64,000 bases of DNA, taken from NCBI RefSeq assembly GCF_013407925.2, contig NZ_CP060201.1:6557001-6621000 (forward strand), written 5' to 3'. Under the pieces are notes generated by a model. It was not told where the DNA came from and made no database searches. It was given only the letters and a program-made list of their open reading frames with translations. This document shows positions 34,634 to 43,249 of the stretch, in pieces (position 1 is the stretch's first letter; every line of letters begins with the position of its first letter). This DNA is from Pseudomonas protegens (GTDB lineage Bacteria; Pseudomonadota; Gammaproteobacteria; Pseudomonadales; Pseudomonadaceae). The translations under genes and the position numbers were made by a program.

Positions 34634-36244
34634 ATGAAAGAAATAAAAAATAAGGGGAAGTTTAGCGATGAGTTGGAGCTTCAGGAGCTTGAAGAAGCCA
34701 AGCGTCGAAATAAAATCATTGAGAAGTACCTAGGCAAAGAAATAACCTATCAAAGCGCATTAGGCCTTATTCCTTGTTCGAAAAGCACCTTTTATAGACT
34801 TCTTCACAAATATGATGAAGGAGATAATTCGACGGCGCTCTTGGGTATCAGAAGGGGGCGGAAAAAGGGTGAAAATCAGCTAGCAAAAAAGGTTGAAGTT
34901 GTTATTAGAGTGGCTATAAAGAGAAAGCTCAATAGTAGAGAAGCGGGGCCGTCCGTAGTATGGAGAGAGGTGAGGGATCGGTGTATTGAAGAGAGTTTAC
35001 CCATTCCTAGTTTGAGTGCGGTCGCCCAAAGAGTAAAATCTATCAGCCCGTTAGAATTGCGAAAATTGAAGTACGGGGCGGCGGATGCTTACGATAAATT
35101 AGGAATGAAGCCCGGGCAGCTTAAATTAAGTAGGCCGTTAGAGGTCACGCAAATTGATCACACTCTAGTCGATATAATTTTATGTGATGATGATCGCGTA
35201 CCACTTGGTAGGCCATGGCTCACTGTACTGATAGATGTCAAAACTAGAGTGATTTTGTCCTATTACTTGTCTTGGCATAACCCGTCATCTGTGTCGGTTG
35301 CCGCAACCATAGCTTTCGCCGTGGCAAATAAAGAACATTATCTAGCCACCATAGACTGTGCGCATATTAAATATCCATTTTCTGGAAAGCCAGAGGCTAT
35401 TAACTCGGATAATGCGAAGGAATTTAAATCGCTTAGCATGGTAAAAGCATGCGAAAAAAACAATATATCTCTGAATTGGAGGCCGTATGGAAAGAAGCAC
35501 TACGGAGGGCACGTCGAACGGTGGATTGGCACACTTATGGGAGAAGTGCATTTTTTACCAGGTACGACATTTTCTAATACTTTACGTAGAAAAGGATACC
35601 CGAGTGAGAAGAAATCATGCATGACCTTCATGGAGTTGTCGAAGTGGTTTGCTAGGCAGGTTGCGATTTATCATAGTACGGTGCATTCAGAGATAAAGTC
35701 TACTCCCGGAGATGCCTGGTTCGATTACTTTGGCGGTCAAGCACCTAATGCCCTTACAAATAAAGAAAAGGCTGAATTAACTATAGATTTTCTTCCGCAG
35801 GCTCGGCGTAGGGTCACTCCAAAGGGGCTACGCTTTAAAAATAGTTATTATTACGGTCCGGAGTTGGTGCCTTTTGCTGGGCTTGTGTTGTTAATAAAGT
35901 ACAACCCTTTATCCATGAGGAGGATATGGGTGCGCTTAAATAACGAATATGTCAGCGTTCCATTTTCAGATCTTACTGAGAACGATAAGGTTTTAGAGGC
36001 TGCCCGTATTAGCTCGCTTTCTCAGCAAGAAAAATCAAAAGTCAGATGGATGACAGAAGGCGAAAGAATAGTACTTAAAAGAGAGTCTGATGAGCTTGTA
36101 GTGAGCGCGAAAACGTCCGCCAAAAGGGAGAGGCGACGGCAGGCAATTGAAAAAGAGCATGGCTCCAAAATAATAGCAGTACCTAATGTTGGATTTAATT
36201 GTGATTATTCAAAAAAGCCTATTCCGTTCAATAGCGAGGACTAA
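34634..36244 (+). CDS. tniA: TniA/TnsB-like DDE transposase
   Basis: A 536-residue transposase. The ATG at 34634 is chosen because GGGGGAG precedes it; an upstream start at 34592 is weaker. N-terminal helix-turn-helix region (ALGLIPCSKSTFYRLL) for end binding, then an integrase-core domain with the DDE triad: QIDHTLVD (Asp about 173), INSDNAKEF (Asp about 258) and GGHVERWIG (Glu about 294). A beta-barrel Mu-transposase C-terminal domain follows. It cuts and joins transposon ends. The gene is AT-rich with codon use unlike the surrounding genes, a sign of recent transfer. Its stop is followed directly by the ATG of tniB (TAAATG). Confidence 0.9.
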   Translation: MKEIKNKGKFSDELELQELEEAKRRNKIIEKYLGKEITYQSALGLIPCSKSTFYRLLHKYDEGDNSTALLGIRRGRKKGENQLAKKVEVVIRVAIKRKLNSREAGPSVVWREVRDRCIEESLPIPSLSAVAQRVKSISPLELRKLKYGAADAYDKLGMKPGQLKLSRPLEVTQIDHTLVDIILCDDDRVPLGRPWLTVLIDVKTRVILSYYLSWHNPSSVSVAATIAFAVANKEHYLATIDCAHIKYPFSGKPEAINSDNAKEFKSLSMVKACEKNNISLNWRPYGKKHYGGHVERWIGTLMGEVHFLPGTTFSNTLRRKGYPSEKKSCMTFMELSKWFARQVAIYHSTVHSEIKSTPGDAWFDYFGGQAPNALTNKEKAELTIDFLPQARRRVTPKGLRFKNSYYYGPELVPFAGLVLLIKYNPLSMRRIWVRLNNEYVSVPFSDLTENDKVLEAARISSLSQQEKSKVRWMTEGERIVLKRESDELVVSAKTSAKRERRRQAIEKEHGSKIIAVPNVGFNCDYSKKPIPFNSED

Positions 36245-37087
36245 ATGAATCTATCACACATAAAAGAGTCTAAAAGGTCGCTTGCGTTGTTAGGAGTTTC
36301 TGAAAGGGTCGAAAGTATAAATCAAGGAATTTGGGTTGACTGTCCGCAGTGTTCGAGGGTGGAGCGCGTAATTGACAATATGCTCAACGCTGATGGCTTG
36401 TCTCCTGCTCCCTGTCTACTTGTTTGTGGCGAGGGCGGAGCTGGGAAAACTAGTATTATAAATAGGATTAAAAACAAGCAGTCTTCGCTCGAAGAATTAA
36501 TTGCACTTACGACTCTGTCTGAGAGTCCTGATGGCTTACGCTTTCGAGATCTATTGCTAATGGCTCTGGGGGTACCATTTAGAGCGCAAGGAGGCGGTAA
36601 GATTCCTAACGGCCTAGAGAAGTACCTCCAGCTCCGTAGGTTTTCAGCAATTGTAATTGATGAGTTTCATGAGGCGTTGTTAGTTCAGCGAGGAGAGCAG
36701 CGAAGAAACCTTTCTATGCTGAAAACGCTTTCCGGGGCGCCATACCATCTTCGGGTAATGGGCTTCGGGATACCTTCAGCATTGAATGCTCTCCAACAAG
36801 ATCCCCAGCTTGAGAGGCGGTTTGAAGTACTTAAAATACTGCCGTGGGAAGAGGGAGATGAATTTAGAAGCTTCTTGGCATCGGTAGAGGAGAACTTACC
36901 GCTTCGTAAAGCTTCTTGCCTCTATTCTCAGGAGGTCGTTAAGTACTTGCTGTCAAATACAAATGGGACAATGGATGAGGTTTTGAAGGTTGTACGGTTT
37001 GGAGCGATCCATGCAATTATAAATGGTGAAGAAAAAATAACAGTAGAAAGTATGAAATTAGGGGCTGTACGTCGGTGGGATTACTAA
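36245..37087 (+). CDS. tniB: TniB-like AAA+ ATPase
   Basis: A 280-residue ATPase with Walker A GEGGAGKTS at about 63-71, Walker B AIVIDEFHEA at about 135-144, and a QLERRFEVL segment with a likely arginine finger. TniB/TnsC proteins form ATP-dependent filaments on target DNA and activate the DDE transposase. It begins immediately after tniA and ends 3 bases before tniQ, so the three are one operon. AT-rich like its neighbours. Confidence 0.9.
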   Translation: MNLSHIKESKRSLALLGVSERVESINQGIWVDCPQCSRVERVIDNMLNADGLSPAPCLLVCGEGGAGKTSIINRIKNKQSSLEELIALTTLSESPDGLRFRDLLLMALGVPFRAQGGGKIPNGLEKYLQLRRFSAIVIDEFHEALLVQRGEQRRNLSMLKTLSGAPYHLRVMGFGIPSALNALQQDPQLERRFEVLKILPWEEGDEFRSFLASVEENLPLRKASCLYSQEVVKYLLSNTNGTMDEVLKVVRFGAIHAIINGEEKITVESMKLGAVRRWDY

Positions 37088-37090
37088 ATC

Positions 37091-38122
37091 ATGGGGCGAG
37101 AGCGTAAATTAAAAGGGTTTCCTCAGCCTTATAGTGATGAAACATTCACCTCTTGGCTGCTTCGTAGCGCAAAGAGCAAGCGCTGCGCGTTGACTGTTGA
37201 TTTGGTTGAGTATTATGTTGAGAGCTCGATACGTAATGGGACTGATTATGACTTTGGCTTCGGAGTGGGCTTTAAGAGATTTTGTTTAAATGCTGGTCTA
37301 GATTATGTTTATTGCAAGCGTTTTTTCTCGGGCCAGGCTGAAGGTATGATGCTGAGTACCCTCAGTAGAAACTCTTTTTGCCGCCAATGTCTTGATGATG
37401 ATGTTAAATTTCGATCGGATCCATACTGGAGGGGCTCATGGTGCCGCTTAGATATTGCGTATTGCTCGCTGCATAGAACCCTTCTTACTAGCACCCGAGA
37501 GGATTATGGCCTCTACAGACCGTGGGAGTCTTTTGCTTATTTTTCAGACTTTGATTATGGGCGTAGAAGCAGTAAAAGTATATATGAGTTTGCAAGCTTA
37601 AATTTATTGGGTCTTAGAGTTCAAGGTTGGCTCTATAAGAATAGGGTGGCAATCAATTGTACTCCAGGCCTGAATCGGTTGATTGGTTTTTTGTTAAGTA
37701 GTTTTTTGTCGCTGAGAACAGAGGAACGGTACTGCGGGCTTGCTAGGGTTGCTTTTGGTAGTGCACTTCAGGTACCAATAAATCATAAAAATTATCATTA
37801 CAGTTTATGCATGTATTATGGGGCAAAGACTTCAACTTCGACCCACAGGAGAGCTGCACTTATTATGCTTGGGGTCGTACTTGGATTATACAGTGAGTGC
37901 GAATTGAAGCGATTAAAGGACGCATCTATTTTTAGTACCTTTAATTTTCCGATTACTGCGTTGAGGGCGGGGAGAGAGATCATGGAGCTTCTGAGTGATT
38001 CTGAAAAGGAATGGTATGCTTCGCAGTTACTTAGTGTGGCACCAGTAGCTGGTTTAGATATAAACTCTCGCTTGGAGGAGTTTTTTTCTTGTGTAAAAGC
38101 ATTTGGGGCGCTCTCGAAGTAA
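37091..38122 (+). CDS. tniQ: TniQ family target-selection protein
   Basis: A 343-residue protein that opens with the TniQ hallmark GFPQPYSDETFTSWLLRSA and has a zinc-finger-like cysteine/histidine region (FCRQCLDDD and YCSLHRTLL). TniQ/TnsD proteins recognise the insertion target and recruit the ATPase. The rest is poorly conserved, as expected for target-reading domains, and does not tell the target. It is the third gene of the tni operon, with a 3-base gap from tniB. No Cas genes or guide-RNA features are seen nearby. Confidence 0.85.
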   Translation: MGRERKLKGFPQPYSDETFTSWLLRSAKSKRCALTVDLVEYYVESSIRNGTDYDFGFGVGFKRFCLNAGLDYVYCKRFFSGQAEGMMLSTLSRNSFCRQCLDDDVKFRSDPYWRGSWCRLDIAYCSLHRTLLTSTREDYGLYRPWESFAYFSDFDYGRRSSKSIYEFASLNLLGLRVQGWLYKNRVAINCTPGLNRLIGFLLSSFLSLRTEERYCGLARVAFGSALQVPINHKNYHYSLCMYYGAKTSTSTHRRAALIMLGVVLGLYSECELKRLKDASIFSTFNFPITALRAGREIMELLSDSEKEWYASQLLSVAPVAGLDINSRLEEFFSCVKAFGALSK

Positions 38123-38165
38123 TATTATTGCTATGTAGTTGATATCCGGTTTTTGTGGCAAGAGT

Positions 38166-39296
38166 TCAATTTAGCTTAGAATCTGCTGTGTCTGTATCTG
38201 GTAGTAGCTTTGTTACTCGGCTATTCAGCAATGATCCGGCCTGAAAATACCCCATTACGGTGGGCACCGAACGGTGTTCTGTCATGGCCATCACTTCTCC
38301 TAGCGGCACACCCTGGCGTCCTGACTCAGTAACAAACCCAGACCTCAGGCTGTGAGCTGCCCAATTACCCTCAAGTCCAGCCAGTTGTGCCCGGCGCTGC
38401 ACGATGCGTGCTACCTGGTCGCTGGACAGGCCTGCCGTCCCCACACGGCCCCCTCGGTATACCCGCCTAAATAGGGGGCCTGTCGACGCAGGTGCCTCCG
38501 CTAGCCACCTTGTTAAAGCCTTGGCTGCCGGGCCGCGCAACGGCTTCTCCCGGCGTACCCCCTCAGTCTCAGTTTTGGTGACGCCCAGCGCATAGAGCCA
38601 AATATCGGTGTCCAGTTGCCGTACATCGCCTATCTGTAACCCGATCACCTCTGAACGTCGCCGGCCGCCGCTCCAGGCCAACAGTAGAAGGGCGCGGTCA
38701 CGAATGCCACGCACACCGTCGTCGCAGGTGGCGAGCATGGCCTGCAGCTGCTCCAGGACCACTGCGGTTTTTTTCCGCACGGAAACGCCCTGGCGGACCT
38801 GGGCCTTACGGGCTTCACGTAAAAAGGTCTTCACCATCGGCGTCTCGGTTGGGTTTTCCCACTGTTGCAGGCGACGCCACTTGGCCAGGACGGCCAGGCG
38901 GTGGCTGACCGTGCTAAACGCCAGAGCACCCAACTTACCCTTGACCCCTGCGGCGACCAACGCGACATCGAGGTTCGCCGGCAGCAGGTGGCTCCAGCCA
39001 CCCGCGCCGTCGGGTCGGGCAAGGTGGTCGACAATGAATTGCACCGCCACCTCCGGCGGCAGGGCACCATCGCCGAGTGCGCGTTGGTAGCGCAGTTGCA
39101 GCCAGGCGGACCAGTAGGCGAGGGCGCTCTGGTAACTGCGCACGGTATTGGCTGCGGTGCCGGCCGCAATGAATGCCTCGGCCGCGGCGCGGGTGCTGTC
39201 GGTCAACTCCGCCAGCACCAACGACTGAGAGGAGGGAATTTTCACCGGCTCTGTCAATTTCATTTCGCTCACCGCTGCAATAGGTTCGGATAACAT
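38166..39296 (-). CDS. tnpS: Tyrosine recombinase, TnpS-like cointegrate resolvase
   Basis: A 376-residue recombinase. The ATG at 39296 lies inside the GATAA-TTATC site; a longer frame to 39524 is only the mirror of tnpT coding. Catalytic marks: first arginine in DRALLLLAWSGGRRRSEVIGL, HSLRSGFVTESG (H-x-x-R), MTEHRS (H) and the nucleophile in TVMGYFQAG. An N-terminal SAM-like core-binding domain is present. Divergent arrangement with a tnpT gene across a short intergenic site is the layout of the Tn4651-family resolution system, in which TnpS resolves cointegrates at the rst site with help from TnpT. It is GC-rich, unlike the tni genes next to it. Confidence 0.8.
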   Translation of the reverse strand: MLSEPIAAVSEMKLTEPVKIPSSQSLVLAELTDSTRAAAEAFIAAGTAANTVRSYQSALAYWSAWLQLRYQRALGDGALPPEVAVQFIVDHLARPDGAGGWSHLLPANLDVALVAAGVKGKLGALAFSTVSHRLAVLAKWRRLQQWENPTETPMVKTFLREARKAQVRQGVSVRKKTAVVLEQLQAMLATCDDGVRGIRDRALLLLAWSGGRRRSEVIGLQIGDVRQLDTDIWLYALGVTKTETEGVRREKPLRGPAAKALTRWLAEAPASTGPLFRRVYRGGRVGTAGLSSDQVARIVQRRAQLAGLEGNWAAHSLRSGFVTESGRQGVPLGEVMAMTEHRSVPTVMGYFQAGSLLNSRVTKLLPDTDTADSKLN

Positions 39297-39305
39297 TAAA
39301 TTATC
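39289..39305. other. Candidate recombination core site, left copy
   Basis: GATAA, 7-bp spacer CATTAAA, TTATC: an inverted repeat between the divergent tnpS and tnpT fragment. It is followed by about 30 bases nearly identical to a second copy at 61729. The 5-bp arms plus 7-bp spacer suit a tyrosine recombinase crossover site. Confidence 0.55.
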
Positions 39306-39331
39306 AGACCTAAGTTGGCGGAGGGCAGAGC

Positions 39332-39625
39332 GTGGCGGTAGGCGTACCAGAAACTGACGTGTTCGCGGCAGCGGACTCGGTGCTGGCCCGTGGCGAACGG
39401 CCGACCGTGGAACGGGTGCGCGTGGAGCTGGGTTGTGGCAGTCCGGCGCGAGTCGGCGGGCTACTGGATATTTGGTGGGCGCGTTTGGCGGAACGCCTGA
39501 ATGGAGAAACGCGACTGCCGACATTACCAGGTGAGGTGTCGCAAGCCTTCGTTGCAGTATGGCAGCAGGCTATCCTTCTGACGCAACGTGCATCCACCGC
39601 CGCCCGAGCTACGGCACTGCCCTGA
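39332..39625 (+). pseudogene. tnpT: Truncated tnpT (KfrA-like N-terminal domain)
   Basis: It starts with GTG at 39332 and matches the N-terminus of the intact tnpT at 61772 closely (MAVGVPETDVFAAAD, GERPTVERVR, LPGEVSQAF). The match ends near 39573 at WQQA, after which the frame reads a short unrelated tail to a stop at 39625. The coiled-coil part needed for the full protein is lost. The intact domain resembles KfrA-type DNA-binding domains and would bind the recombination site. Confidence 0.8.
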
Positions 39626-39958
39626 ACGACAGCCCTGAGCGTGTGGCCAAAGAATGGGCCTACACCGCCGAAGTGCTGCAACTGACCCCGCCACCAGCGG
39701 TCAAGGGCGCTGCACCTCAGGCTCCGGCCAGCATGGCCAAGCCACAGAGCAACCCAGCGGCCGACATGGCGCTGTAAGCCTCGGCCCCGTCCGCGTTCGT
39801 CGGATGAGGCACAGCGGCTGCCATCGTGCAGCCTTATCTTACATGGGGTGCGGCGATATCCCTGATGTCGTCGCAACCGGCCGGTCTTGCCGGTACCTCT
39901 GAAGCAGCATCTCTTTGTCTTTCTCAACGAGGCTTGAACCCTCGGATTCACTGCCTCG
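39574..39958 (+). pseudogene. Gene remnant and non-coding stretch
   Basis: After the tnpT break a frame encodes the apparent C-terminus of another protein (ALNDSPERVAKEWAYTAEVLQL ending SNPAADMAL, stop at 39777). It has no start of its own and no family I can name. From 39778 to 39958 I see no gene; it is the leader of the following acetyltransferase. Confidence 0.4.
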
Positions 39959-40636
39959 ATGTCCAGCATCACCCTGTTCCAAGCCCCGCCGCCCGAAACC
40001 ATCCAGAGCCAGATCCAGCAGATGGTCGTGGACTACATCACCGACATCAGCGCAGTGGCCATTGCCCCGAGCAACCCGCTGTACAACCTGTACCAGTACG
40101 GCGTCGGCTACGAGGTGCACCTGTACCAGCCGGTCAAGGACGACCCCCAGGCTTGCGCCGTGGCCTATATGGCCGTGCTGCAAAGTCATCGGCGCCAGGG
40201 CATTGCCCGGCAGATGCTGGAGGCGCTGCGTGCCTGCTATCCCCATGCCGAGCTGGCCTGTCACTTGGCCGAAGTGGAGTGTTTTGAAGCCCTGGGCTTT
40301 CAGGTACTGGGCGCCCGCGGTCCGCAAGTGCTGATGAATACCCGAGACCACGGCAGCGATGGCTTGCTGGCGGTATTGGATGTGGCACCGATCTACCAAT
40401 CGGTGGAAGTGCGGCAGATTTACACCTACCTGCTGGTCCAGAACGGGCGCAAGGCCATGCTGGAGGCGGAGAAGACGCGCGACGGGCACCTGGACCAGAT
40501 GACCCGGCAGGCCCAGGCCCTGGTGAGCGAACGCTTGGGTGAGGCTGCGCTGGTTAATGCGCCACGCGCACCTCGCTTGATATGGAGCGAAATCACTTTC
40601 AAGGAAAGGTCAGCACCACACTGGCGCTGCCGCTGA
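39959..40636 (+). CDS. GNAT family N-acetyltransferase, C-terminus probably replaced
   Basis: A 225-residue protein. Its centre has the acetyl-CoA-binding segment VAYMAVLQSHRRQGIARQM, matching the GNAT motif Q/R-x-x-G-x-G/A; the substrate is unknown. The last 12 or so residues (FKERSAPHWRCR) are encoded opposite the coding end of a fimbrial adhesin gene and overlap it by 38 bases. That suggests the original C-terminus was cut off when the fimbrial block or flanking DNA was joined here. The remaining domain appears complete and may be functional. Confidence 0.65.
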   Translation: MSSITLFQAPPPETIQSQIQQMVVDYITDISAVAIAPSNPLYNLYQYGVGYEVHLYQPVKDDPQACAVAYMAVLQSHRRQGIARQMLEALRACYPHAELACHLAEVECFEALGFQVLGARGPQVLMNTRDHGSDGLLAVLDVAPIYQSVEVRQIYTYLLVQNGRKAMLEAEKTRDGHLDQMTRQAQALVSERLGEAALVNAPRAPRLIWSEITFKERSAPHWRCR

Positions 40637-41408
40637 AACTGCCCGCTGTCACATTGCCTTGAGTCTGCAGAACGGACGCGAAAACAAGTGATCTGTAGCC
40701 GGTTCCTGCATAAAAGCTGAAAGAGCGGCCAGAGCCCACGCCTTCGACTGACAGCAATGAGTAAAGCCCCTCAACGCCATTGAGTTTGACGCGCCCTGCC
40801 TTGTCGGGCGCGATGGCGATGCTTACGTTAGCCGAGCGATTGCAGCTGACAAAGGCGGTGGTTGTCGCGCGGTTGTTGGCCACATTGTCCAAGGTGATAT
40901 TTCCGTGGCGCAGGTCGATAGAGCCCAAGATGCTGCAACTTAGCGGTGGCTCTTGTGGTTTTGGTGGTGTGATTGTCCCCGAAGGCGCTAATAGACATTT
41001 CCAGAGTACTTGAACGGTTTTATAGTCGCACACTGCAAGTGCAACAAATCCTTCCCTCTTTGGATCTAGGTAAGGTAATGGAATGCCGCTGGATAAAAGC
41101 GGGGCGACCAACCTGCTTAGGCTAGCTTTCGGGTCTTGGTCAGGACGTAAACTAGGGCCGAGCTCGATAGGGTCTAAGGCACCCATAAATTTGTAATAAA
41201 TCGGAAAAATCCAAACGCCATTTCTTGATGGCCATCTGACTTCGAATTCTTGAGTAGTCGGGCCAAGCTTATACATGTCGATTACTGCAATGTTTGACAT
41301 GTCGCCGTAAACACTGTAAAGCATTTGGCTTTCGTCATATTCAAGGTGCAGTGCTCCAATTGCCGGGGGGCTAAGAAAAGTAATGAGTACAAAAAAAAGA
41401 CGAATCAT
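40599..41408 (-). CDS. Fimbrial tip adhesin-like protein
   Basis: A 269-residue secreted protein with a signal peptide (LFFVLITFLSPPAIG), an N-terminal domain of about 120 residues with two cysteines (AVCDYKTVQVLWKC), a proline-rich linker (TPPKPQEPP) and a C-terminal pilin domain (SCSILGSIDL ... SGSASVVLTF) with the strand pattern of chaperone-usher subunits. A receptor-binding domain plus a pilin domain is the two-domain adhesin layout, so it probably sits at the fibre tip. It is the last gene of a six-gene fimbrial operon. The binding domain shows no family I recognise. Confidence 0.7.
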   Translation of the reverse strand: MIRLFFVLITFLSPPAIGALHLEYDESQMLYSVYGDMSNIAVIDMYKLGPTTQEFEVRWPSRNGVWIFPIYYKFMGALDPIELGPSLRPDQDPKASLSRLVAPLLSSGIPLPYLDPKREGFVALAVCDYKTVQVLWKCLLAPSGTITPPKPQEPPLSCSILGSIDLRHGNITLDNVANNRATTTAFVSCNRSANVSIAIAPDKAGRVKLNGVEGLYSLLSVEGVGSGRSFSFYAGTGYRSLVFASVLQTQGNVTAGSFSGSASVVLTFP

Positions 41409-41453
41409 AAATAACCTCTATTTTAAAACTATGATGGCCGTAGAGGGAGGTTT

Positions 41454-41957
41454 TTAATCGTAGTCTGCCGAGATGCTGACAGTACTTGAAAATTCACTGC
41501 TTTTAAACTGTGTGTCCGGATTGGAAACCAGGGTCGCATAAATACTGTTATTGTTTTGGGTTGTTGTCCTGATGCTGGTATTTGGCTGCCATGTCGTGCC
41601 AAGTCGCTGAGAGGTTAACTTTATGCCTAGGCCCTCTATGTTGGTTTTTATGAGGTCTGACCTAAAGCCTGCTACTCCGGTGAGTTTTAATAAAACGGAG
41701 GCGGGTTGTAGGCCGCATGATACTTTTAGCTCAATAGGGATTCGGTACTGCTCTGTTGATATTTTTTTTATGTCGACTTCTTCAAATTTAATGTCTTTAG
41801 ATCCGCTGAAATTAAACTTGCAGGTAGGTTTGTTGATTGTTCCGGAGATGCTCGCGCTGGTTCTGTAGGTGTCTGCTGAACCCATGCTCGGGATTGAGCA
41901 GCACAAACAGAATGCCATTAAGGCTGCCATTTTTTTTGAACAGATTTCTTTGCTCAT
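41454..41957 (-). CDS. Fimbrial subunit (minor pilin)
   Basis: A 167-residue secreted pilin: signal peptide through PSMGSAD, a mature N-terminal strand (TSASISGTINKPTCKFNF) with the first conserved cysteine, a second cysteine in VSCGLQP, and a C-terminal beta strand FSSTVSISADYD ending in the aromatic-containing motif that the chaperone captures. It is added to the growing fibre through donor-strand exchange. It overlaps the upstream pilin gene by 4 bases. Its role is probably adaptor or minor subunit between the shaft and the tip adhesin. Confidence 0.8.
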   Translation of the reverse strand: MSKEICSKKMAALMAFCLCCSIPSMGSADTYRTSASISGTINKPTCKFNFSGSKDIKFEEVDIKKISTEQYRIPIELKVSCGLQPASVLLKLTGVAGFRSDLIKTNIEGLGIKLTSQRLGTTWQPNTSIRTTTQNNNSIYATLVSNPDTQFKSSEFSSTVSISADYD

Positions 41958-42466
41958 GGATAGGTCAACTCGAAATTGGCGACAGCACTAAAACTGCCGC
42001 CTTCAATGGCTTTGTCTTTGAGCTTGAGCAGGTAAGCGTTGAAGGAGAGTCTTTCTTGCGCTGCTCCGCTAAGGGCGTAGGTCAAGGTGTCGGTGTTGAT
42101 GGCGATCGGTTTGTCGGCTGCGCTTTCCAGACCGATCGCCACTCCGGAAGCGGCGCCATTGATGGCCAAGGCCCCGCCGAGAAGCGGTTCTTCCTGGCCC
42201 TTAAAGCGGATGTTGATCTTGGTGGCGGTGGCGCAGGTTGTGACGGTGATATGAAAAGGCGTTGCACGGCTCTTGCCGGTGCTCATCAACTCTTTCTTGT
42301 CGGACGCCAGCAGCTTGACTGTCTGCTCCGGGTTTTCCACGGTCAGGTCACAGGCCGGCACAACCAGTCGTCCGGAAAAGTTCAGACGTATATCGTCGGC
42401 CCATGTTGAGTGGGCGAAGAATATTAGGGTGCTGAAAAAAATTAGTTGAATTAGCGTCTTTTTCAT
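41954..42466 (-). CDS. Fimbrial subunit (minor pilin)
   Basis: A 170-residue secreted pilin from ATG at 42466; an upstream TTG frame to 42523 overlaps the chaperone gene. A signal peptide ends at STWAD, a conserved cysteine pair lies in VVPACDLTV and VTTCATAT, and the C-terminal strand is GGSFSAVANFELTYP with the penultimate tyrosine typical of chaperone-usher pilins. It follows the chaperone gene by 32 bases and is coupled by overlap to the next pilin gene. Likely a minor or adaptor subunit of the first fimbrial operon. Confidence 0.8.
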   Translation of the reverse strand: MKKTLIQLIFFSTLIFFAHSTWADDIRLNFSGRLVVPACDLTVENPEQTVKLLASDKKELMSTGKSRATPFHITVTTCATATKINIRFKGQEEPLLGGALAINGAASGVAIGLESAADKPIAINTDTLTYALSGAAQERLSFNAYLLKLKDKAIEGGSFSAVANFELTYP

Positions 42467-42498
42467 GGGCTCAACCTTTGCGCTGCCGATCCATGGGT

Positions 42499-43230
42499 TC
42501 AGTTCCCTTGTTTGAACGAGCAACTGACTTGCTCACAGCGGTAGCTGAGTTTGTGGTAACCACCGTAATCATTGATGTAAGTGATGACCGGTTGCTTGAT
42601 GTTATGAGTCTCCGGTTCGAGTTTTTTCGATGAAAAGGGGGCTAGCATCACGGGCTCGAAGTTGCTCTCGCTTCTCTTGTCGGAAACGTCCTGCAGATCA
42701 TTGATGGTGATGAAGTAAGGCGTCGGATTTTCCACTTGGAAACCGCCAGGCAGCTTGCTGACGATAAGGCGCTCTTGCCAGACAATATTTTTGTCCGGAG
42801 CGATTTCCTGCGGTCGATAGAACAGTTTTATTTTGGTCTGCAAGGCAATCTGCATGGTGTTCGACGTTTCACTGCGCGGCGGCACTTCCCGCAGGTTGAA
42901 ATAGAACAGTGACTCGCGATCTTTCGGCAGTTGCTCGGCTTCCGGGGTTTTCAGCAACTTTACCTGGCCGCCGGTAGACGGCTCCAAGCGTTGCAAAGGC
43001 GGCAAAACAATGATCGGGGCTGTCACTTTTTGCTGTTGATCGTTCTCGATCCAGGACTGAGCCAAGTAGGGTAATTCGCTGTTGTCATTGCGAATGTTCA
43101 GGCTGACTGATTTTTTTTCGCCATCGAAGATGACTCGGGTACGGTCTAGGGATATTGCGGCCTGGGGCGCCAGCCCCGGCAGGGCGAAACAACAAGCAAC
43201 AGCCAGCCATTTAAGGGGGGGAATATTCAT
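42499..43230 (-). CDS. Periplasmic fimbrial chaperone, PapD-like
   Basis: A 243-residue secreted protein: signal peptide through APQAA, then the two immunoglobulin-like domains of pilus chaperones. The strand IPLDRTRVIFDG-like start is present as ISLDRTRVIFDG, and the conserved FYFNLREVPPRSE segment and the IKLFYRP motif with the subunit-anchoring residues are clear. It binds unfolded pilins in the periplasm and delivers them to the usher. A C-terminal cysteine pair (YRCEQVSCSF) is seen. It lies 19 bases after the usher gene. Confidence 0.9.
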   Translation of the reverse strand: MNIPPLKWLAVACCFALPGLAPQAAISLDRTRVIFDGEKKSVSLNIRNDNSELPYLAQSWIENDQQQKVTAPIIVLPPLQRLEPSTGGQVKLLKTPEAEQLPKDRESLFYFNLREVPPRSETSNTMQIALQTKIKLFYRPQEIAPDKNIVWQERLIVSKLPGGFQVENPTPYFITINDLQDVSDKRSESNFEPVMLAPFSSKKLEPETHNIKQPVITYINDYGGYHKLSYRCEQVSCSFKQGN

Positions 43231-43249
43231 CTTGATGGGGAACCTCGAT

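Larger units (their letters stand above)
34220..38165 (+). mobile_element. AT-rich tniA-tniB-tniQ transposition module
   Basis: Base composition drops sharply to AT-rich just after the terminator at 34219 and rises again at the tnpS-like gene near 38166. The stretch contains a three-gene transposition unit. The leader (34220-34633) has no gene and is very AT-rich; TGTGAAAAATTC at 34255 and TGTACGTGGATAG near 34516 are possible TGT-type ends, but no inverted partner or target duplication could be confirmed. No TnsA endonuclease and no serine resolvase is present, so it may be a partial element or one that uses the neighbouring tyrosine recombinase. Confidence 0.6.

Noticed and set aside
34220..38165. 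CRISPR-associated transposon
   Set aside because: TniQ is present, but there are no Cas genes or repeat-spacer arrays in the window.
39296..39524. Longer N-terminus for the tnpS-like recombinase
   Set aside because: The extra residues are the mirror of the tnpT coding sequence; the same mirror pattern occurs opposite the intact tnpT where no tnpS exists.
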